A stretch of 64,000 bases of DNA, from NCBI GenBank assembly GCA_030760725.1, contig JASWHV010000012.1, positions 53,971,652 through 54,035,651 of the forward strand. The letters are read 5' to 3'. The position numbers and the translations under genes were made by a program. This document shows, piece by piece, positions 58,546 to 64,000 of the stretch. The DNA comes from Neostapfia colusana. Its lineage: Eukaryota; Streptophyta; Magnoliopsida; Poales; Poaceae. Each line of letters starts with the position of its first letter. Position 1 is the stretch's first letter. The notes beneath the pieces are model-generated. The model saw only the letters and a list, made by a program, of their open reading frames with translations. It was not told where the DNA came from and did no database searches.

Positions 58546-58868
58546 TGTTGTAAACTTGGCAGAGAACTAGCCGGAGCGAAAGATATAGAAGAACTCAAGC
58601 GAATGGAATTGACAGGAGGATTTTTGCTGCTACATCACTTGGCTCTTTTTCTCCACTATTTAAAGGAAACAAACATTAAATGGAACGGTCGTTCCGGCTG
58701 CCATGTGTGCCATGTGCATGATGCGCTCCACCCACGACGCATTAATGGAGCTCTACAGAAACGTTTGGCCACATAATGTGTGCACGAGCATTAACTAATT
58801 TAGGCGATTAGTTGCTAAAAGAAATGTAAAACGACTTAATGTGGTGACCGTGGGATGGAGTAACAACA
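58546..58868 (-). repeat. 5' LTR of copia H
   Basis: 323 bp, TGTTGTAAAC to GTAACAACA, followed by the TGGGC duplication at 58869-58873. Confidence 0.95.
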
Positions 58869-59305
58869 TGGGCGACGTCAGATAGGATCAATAGTGCACT
58901 GCATGAACTCCCTATTCTTTTGGAAGGTGTCCTTGAGAAAAAAGAACTGCAGTCCACTTCAAATGCTAGTACACCTTGCGTCTAAATTGCAGGTTTGGTT
59001 CAATTAATCTAAAATTTAACCCATAACTGTGCTGCGTCCCCCCTATATAGTTTGGAATCCAGTGCAAGAATTAACAGTAACATGGACTTTACTAAAAATC
59101 AGGAACCTATGCATGATACAGCTCACATACTTCTGACACACACACATGGCAAACTTGCCTTCATAAAACAGTTTTTTTCCGAGTAACAGTTAGGACCCGT
59201 AAACATTGATTTTGCATTGCTTCGACAAAAAAATCAAACTAAAAGCAAATAATTCGAATAAGTATTATCATAATATTTACTCAATAAATGAAACAGGGTA
59301 TCTAC
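58869..59305. other. 3' flank of the translocator gene
   Basis: No reading frame or repeat is supported here. It is downstream of the stop codon of the minus-strand translocator gene and probably includes its 3' UTR. Copia H therefore sits within about 440 bp of the stop codon. Confidence 0.5.
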
Positions 59306-62300
59306 TTAAGCAGTCTTTGGCTTGGGCTTGATTCTCTTCAATTGTGAGTACAGGAAAACTCCAGCAAGCGCAATTCCGGTACCTATACGCACGTAACACG
59401 TTAGTGAGAAAGTTGATATTAGAATGTAATTGTCACAAATGGAGAGGAAAGAGTAAGGTAACAATCTTACCGAGAGAGTTGATAGGAGAAACAGGTGTCT
59501 TGAAGAACAGAACTGATGTTATGATGACCACCACACGCTTAACACAGTTGCCTACAGAATGAGTAACAGGGGACACCCTCGCGAGAATCATGTATGACAC
59601 CTTCAACAAAATCAAAAACAAGAGAGAATAAGCCACTAAAACAACAACAGCAACTACAAAGTTTCTTCAAAAATAGCGACAACAAAGTCTTTAATCCCAA
59701 GCAAGTTCGTGTAGATTGGAGATAAAACCCATAAAACGAACAAAAAGTGTTTGAAGAAAGTAAAAGAAAACATTAAAAAAAAGATAAGTAAAAACGAACC
59801 ACACTAAAGAAAACAAAAAGAATGAATCAAATGTCCTGTATTGTTGTTATCAATTAGAACTCAGAACTGAATCTTTAAAAAGACAAGTGGGATTCAAAAC
59901 TTTAAGTTGAAATGGCCAAACTAGAAGTCTCCTGTTGTCATAGGCCAATGTGGCACTGTAGCGCACCCACATAGTGTAGGCCTCGCTGCAGTAACGGTGG
60001 CTAGGATTTCAGAGATTAGTTTCCTTAGAATTCAAGTTACCTCAACTATATATAGATGGGCATTGTACCCTATTTGATTAAGCAAGGTGAGCCTAATCTA
60101 GTACCCCAGTTTGCATTTGGTTTGAGGGATATAGTGGGACAGAACAGGGCAATCCCTGTTTCCTACTGTTTGATTTAGAGACCTAGTGGGATGGGACGAA
60201 CCCACTAGAGAATATTTCTCCAATATCCGGGACGGTTTGAGCCACTTGAAATCGGTGGGATGAGTCCATCCCACCTCTAATATACAAGTTGAATTTCATA
60301 GTAAAGTGGATTAGAGAAAGATTTTGAGGTTTAAGTATGTTAACCAATGTGATGACACTATTATTTTATATCTAACCTCACTAAACTCATAAGGAAATAA
60401 TCATATTCACATGTCTCTGCCCCCATCCCTCCATTCAAACAGGAGATAAGATCATTTCATCCCTCACTATCCATCAAATCAAACAAAAAGAGGGCTCGTT
60501 CCATTCCCCAGACAAACATAAAAATAGAATCATCCCATCCCTGAAAACAGGGATGGATCCAACCTATCCCACTTTGTCTCCAAACCAAACACACCCTAAT
60601 CCTCAGTCCCCTGCTTCTACTACCCCAGTCCATATCTACCCTGTTCATGACACCTATCCAACTCAGAAATGGATGCTTCATTTAAATTTTGGGCGCTATT
60701 TCAAGTTTGAACTAAGTACAAAAAATGGCACATAAAGCTACCCATTTGGATATCTAGCAGGCATATACAATTAACTGTGTACAATGAAATGAAGTACCAC
60801 GAGCATGATGCAAAATGAAAAACAAAATAGATATTCACACAATAAAACTCGATCTGAATAATTTATTAAACTTAACAGTTCCACTTCAAGAAAGACCGAG
60901 AGAAAGACGTCCCTCGGTTCTTCATGCCATTTGCACAAATTATTGCAGGCAACATAAGAAATATATGCATATGGGATTAGCAATATGAAAATCAATAAGC
61001 TTAGCATAAATCTGACAAACAAATCACAAACTGTATTCTCTAACTCCAGGTATGAATATATCAGAGTTCAAGTAATGTGATGGCTAACCTGTTGGTATGC
61101 GTGGAAACAAAGTGCTGCAAGAAGAGACCTTGTCAGTACCTGTTGTACATTCAGACCCTGCATTAACATGAAACCAGTCAGAACTTACATTTGTGGTCGT
61201 GCCAGCAAATTTTTTCTTGATAATATGTATTTTATTTTATGTTTTGCGACAAAAATGGATGGATTTCAACATTGATACACTTACAGCAGATTGCAAAAAT
61301 GTAGGATTGATTTTGATGCCTTCTGTTAGGATTGTTATAGGAGTCAATAGGAAAAATGACATCACTGTAATGATCGAGAAAAGATTAATGTTGTCCAGGG
61401 ATTCCTGATCCTGCTCGATAGGGAATATGAAGTGGATAAGGTATTAAAGAAAGCATTACACAATGATTAAAATAACAGAAATTAAATCAATGCAAGTCCA
61501 TAACAAAAACCATCTTTCTGATGCAACTTAGATATTTCAGTTACCTCTTTCTTAACCATGAGCTTCTTGCTCAGTACATTACGTGATTGGAAGGTAACAT
61601 TTGAGGCCATCGCACTCCAAAACCCAGCCCTATTGTCATCAAATTACCACCAAGTTTTTAAATAGAGAGTTCACAGATATTGAGATTTTGAAATAACATG
61701 ATGATGCATGAGTTGCAGGGTAGGTAAAGTTTTCAAACCCGCCAAGAGCTGTCTGAACATTCTTTAGCCATACAAGTACACCACACATACTTTTGAAAAG
61801 TTACAAAATTACATGCCACAGCAACCAAAATCCTTCCATTGCCAGATGAACATATTGGGTAATCAAGGATGTAAAATATGATGCAGATTATAATTGAGTG
61901 CAAACCTCAAGTCAATCTACATACCTGCCAAACTATTTCTGGTGCTCTTAACTCCCTAAGTTTCTAATACTAGATCAATCAACACCCTATCTGTTACCAC
62001 TAACCCTGAACCAGAGAGTGAAAAAAAATAATTGGAGAAAAAATGGTACCATATGATTCCAGTAACTATTGATCCCACTAATCATCCCTTTGAATTTGGC
62101 TCATCCAATTCATCCAAGATCCAATGGGAACATTAAGAAAATAATCACCTAAAGGAAGGCTATACATTCCTTTCATACTTTGCCAGATGATATGCCATAA
62201 TCCGACTATTGCATAACTAAAAATTGTGTAAAATCTAAACTACTACAGTTAAATACATTGGTAGCATAGTTTGTGTCCAAGAATATAGCCAAGAAATGAC

Positions 62301-62952
62301 AAGAGACAACAGAATAGCAGAAGGTTGAAACTGAACCTCTAAAGTTCAGTTTGGCGAAGCTTGTATTTGAATGACAGTGCACGTTCCATTACCAGTTAAA
62401 GGAAGCCTCAGTAAGAGATGCCAATCCCACGCCACCAACAATCGGAAGAAGAGATAATACAACCCAAACAGTAGGCAACTGCCAAACCAATCAGGTATAG
62501 CAAGATAAATAAAGGCATCTCGGTATATAAATGTATGGATTTCAGTGTAGCATTTGTACAAGAACAAAAATTACCTCGCCAAGGAAGATTGCGGAAAGAA
62601 GGACTGAAAAGAAAGGTTCCATAGCCTTGATGGTATGCGTAAATGACACCGCAACCTTCCCAAGGCTCATATTTGTAAAAAGATTGCCCATGGTATGGAC
62701 CATAGCTAGAGGAAGGATGGCAAGAAGCTGCGGAAAAAGGGAAACGAAAGAAGTTAAGATAGAGGCTCTATGTTACTATACGAATCCAGCTAAACAAGGC
62801 AAGTTTGTCATGAGATTTTAGGAATCTACCTGTGCACCAGAAATCTTAGGTCGCTTAAGAATACCTGTTATCCACATGAACACCGCAACCACACTCCCAA
62901 CAGCAAACTGAATTTCTGTAATGTTAATCGGGTACGGGAAAACCTTGAGAAC
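59306..62952 (-). CDS. PPT: Phosphoenolpyruvate/phosphate translocator, 3' exons (partial)
   Basis: Eight consecutive exons on the minus strand: 62952-62830, 62727-62575, 62478-62393, 61629-61545, 61410-61285, 61157-61089, 59600-59471 and 59382-59306 (stop TAA). All introns are GT-AG and the exons join in frame into 282 residues. The protein is the plastid inner-envelope antiporter family that exchanges PEP for phosphate, feeding the shikimate pathway. Recognisable stretches are [84 protein letters not shown] and the C-terminus YSQLKRIKPKPKTA, which separates PPT from triose-P and glucose-6-P translocators. Several hydrophobic helices are evident. The transit peptide and first helix are missing because the first exon(s) lie beyond 64000. 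The intron 59601-61088 carries a MITE. Confidence 0.95.
60105..60599. mobile_element. Tourist/Harbinger-like MITE in PPT intron
   Basis: About 495 bp with imperfect terminal inverted repeats: left GTTTGCATTTGGTTTGAGGG and, reverse-complemented, right GGTGTGTTTGGTTTGGAGAC, both followed at a similar distance by GTGGGA and CCCTGTTT. No coding capacity. The GTGTTTGGTTTG terminus is common among grass MITEs; the exact family and duplication were not resolved. Confidence 0.6.
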
Positions 62953-63193
62953 CTGTCACATATTGTAACAGCACAAGTAAGTTGCAACACATCTTCAGCC
63001 AAAATTGATATAAAACTATCATATTCAATCAAGAAATCAAGAGCTCTAGTTTCTAGTGATAACAGAATTGGTACATCCATTATAAGTTTTGTATGCTCAA
63101 CAATAAATCTGAAACTTAGCAGCAAGATTCTCTCTACAACTGGCAATGGTGAAGCCAGGGTACCGCAAACAAGCAGAATGAATGTGGAATTAA

Positions 63194-63228
63194 AACACAC
63201 ACACACACATACATGGAGAGAGAGAGAG
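63194..63228. repeat. (AC)n-(GA)n microsatellite
   Basis: About eight AC repeats, CATACATG, then about seven GA repeats, in the intron upstream of the first visible PPT exon. Confidence 0.9.
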
Positions 63229-63599
63229 TAACCAGTTCTACAATTAAGAAACTGAGCAGGCCAGACTGCTGGAAGATAAAGGTACTGTCTCTGGTTTTTA
63301 ATTAACGACATCAACTAAAACTAGAGGGGATACTCAGAAATGATGTGACATCTGAACACTGCTCCCAAAGATATGAATATTTTTATGTCAACTATTGTGG
63401 ACGCCTAAGAATCACAAAATGAATCAGATGATAGTATTGATTGGCCTCAGTTAGAAGCAGATGATGTAAAACAGTCTAAAATTTCAATATTTTCGAAGAT
63501 TTGCAGCATTCAAATTAAATAAATCTGTTTCCAAGAATTTCAGGGAAGACATTTAGCATATATCAAAAGATTGACAAAGCGCAATCATAGCATCACTTT

Positions 63600-63957
63600 A
63601 CACTACTTTGTCCTTTTCCTCTCATGCACTGTGATTTTGACATTTTGAATCTCCAAAAAAAAAATTGCATGTGGACCTCAAATTTTGTATACAAGTTTTC
63701 TTCGTATCATCGACTCACATGTAGTTTTTTAGAAATTTTTTGAGCCTTCCATACATGTATTTTGAGTTAGTTTCCATGTTTCCACCTAGTAGATGGTTTC
63801 CACTACATATTTTCTCTGGTTTCAAAAAATTCTGAAAAAACTTCATGTGTTTGGATGATATGAAAAAAACATGCATACAAAATTTAAGGTCCAGACACAA
63901 TTTAGTTTGGGAGATACAAAAATGACAAATCATGATACAAAAGGACAAAGATACATC
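63600..63957. mobile_element. Foldback MITE in the PPT upstream intron
   Basis: A near-complete inverted repeat with arms of about 150-160 bp. Left-arm blocks TTTGTCCTTTTC, TGATTTTGACATTTTGAATC, GGACCTCAAATTTTGTATAC and CATGTAGTTTTTTAGAAATT pair with TTTGTCCTTTTG, TGATTTGTCATTTTTGTATC, GGACCTTAAATTTTGTATGC and CATGAAGTTTTTTCAGAATT on the other strand. It is AT rich and non-coding. A transcript would form a long imperfect hairpin. Confidence 0.7.
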
Positions 63958-64000
63958 ATTATACACTACTTTGTCCTTCTCCTGTCATGCACCATGACTT
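63958..64000. repeat. Start of a second copy of the foldback terminus
   Basis: TATACACTACTTTGTCCTTC and CATGCACCATGACTT repeat in direct orientation the start of the foldback element at 63598-63635, suggesting a tandem or nested second copy continuing beyond the window. Confidence 0.55.

Larger units (their letters stand above)
18748..58868 (-). mobile_element. Ty1/copia element H, split by element D
   Basis: A minus-strand copia element with short LTRs (58546-58868 as 5' LTR, 18748-19071 as 3' LTR) bounded by TGTTGT..ACAACA and flanked by 5-bp duplications TGGGC (18743-18747 and 58869-58873). Gag, protease and most of integrase lie at 56353-58510; the integrase end, RT and RNase H at 19081-21166. 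D splits integrase at 21172-56352 with its own duplication AAGGC. By eye the two LTRs differ by 18 substitutions and one 1-bp indel over about 323 bp (5-6%); at the grass LTR rate of 1.3e-8 this would be roughly 2 million years. Confidence 0.95.

Noticed and set aside
60457..60735. Short frames in the PPT intron
   Set aside because: They lie in the terminal part of the MITE and show no protein similarity I can recognise.

Overview
The window is plant nuclear DNA. It is almost certainly from a grass (Poaceae): it has chromodomain Ty3/gypsy elements with 3.4-4.6 kb LTRs, GC-rich U3/leader regions, hAT, CACTA and Tourist-like debris, and at the right end a large-intron plastid translocator gene. 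The species cannot be fixed from the sequence. All coordinates were read by eye.

From 1 to 58868 the window is a nest of LTR retrotransposons that can be ordered by target-site duplications (TSDs). On the left, a minus-strand Ty1/copia fragment (G, 16139-18410, itself carrying a hAT MITE with an 8-bp TSD) is interrupted by a plus-strand gypsy element (F, 4603-16138). F is interrupted by a solo LTR (S1, 6425-9859, TSD TATTA) and, in gag, by a minus-strand gypsy element (A) of which only the primer-binding site and 5' LTR (43-4602) lie in the window. On the right, a minus-strand copia element (H, 18748-58868, TSD TGGGC) carries in its integrase a plus-strand gypsy element (D, 21172-56352, TSD AAGGC). 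The left LTR of D carries a solo LTR (X, 23632-41100, TSD AGGAG), and X carries a minus-strand tandem gypsy array (B, 23716-39033: LTR, internal region, LTR, truncated internal region). The pol region of D is cut by a further minus-strand LTR (X2, 49626-52668).

The only host gene I can support is the 3' part of a phosphoenolpyruvate/phosphate translocator on the minus strand. Its last eight coding exons lie between 59306 and 62952; the first exon(s) with the transit peptide lie beyond base 64000. Two MITE-like inverted repeats sit in its introns.

The most interesting signal is inside the LTRs. Seven LTRs from different families (A, both D copies, F, S1, X, X2) share a gene-like arrangement on the sense strand downstream of the promoter. 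In three of them (A and both D copies) a short ATG-region exon can be recognised, with a partial counterpart in F. All seven have a 72-81 nt acidic/Gln-rich exon entered in phase 1, which in five ends at a GC-type 5' splice site (AAG|GCAAG); then an intron with conserved RNA hairpins, and a terminal acidic exon beginning with the other two bases of a Gly codon. Frame is kept across the families and many differences between A and D are synonymous. A stem-loop just before the last exon shows compensatory changes. Element D also has a 313-codon extra reading frame between its primer-binding site and gag, and X2 has a G-box (CACGTG) minisatellite upstream of its TATA box.
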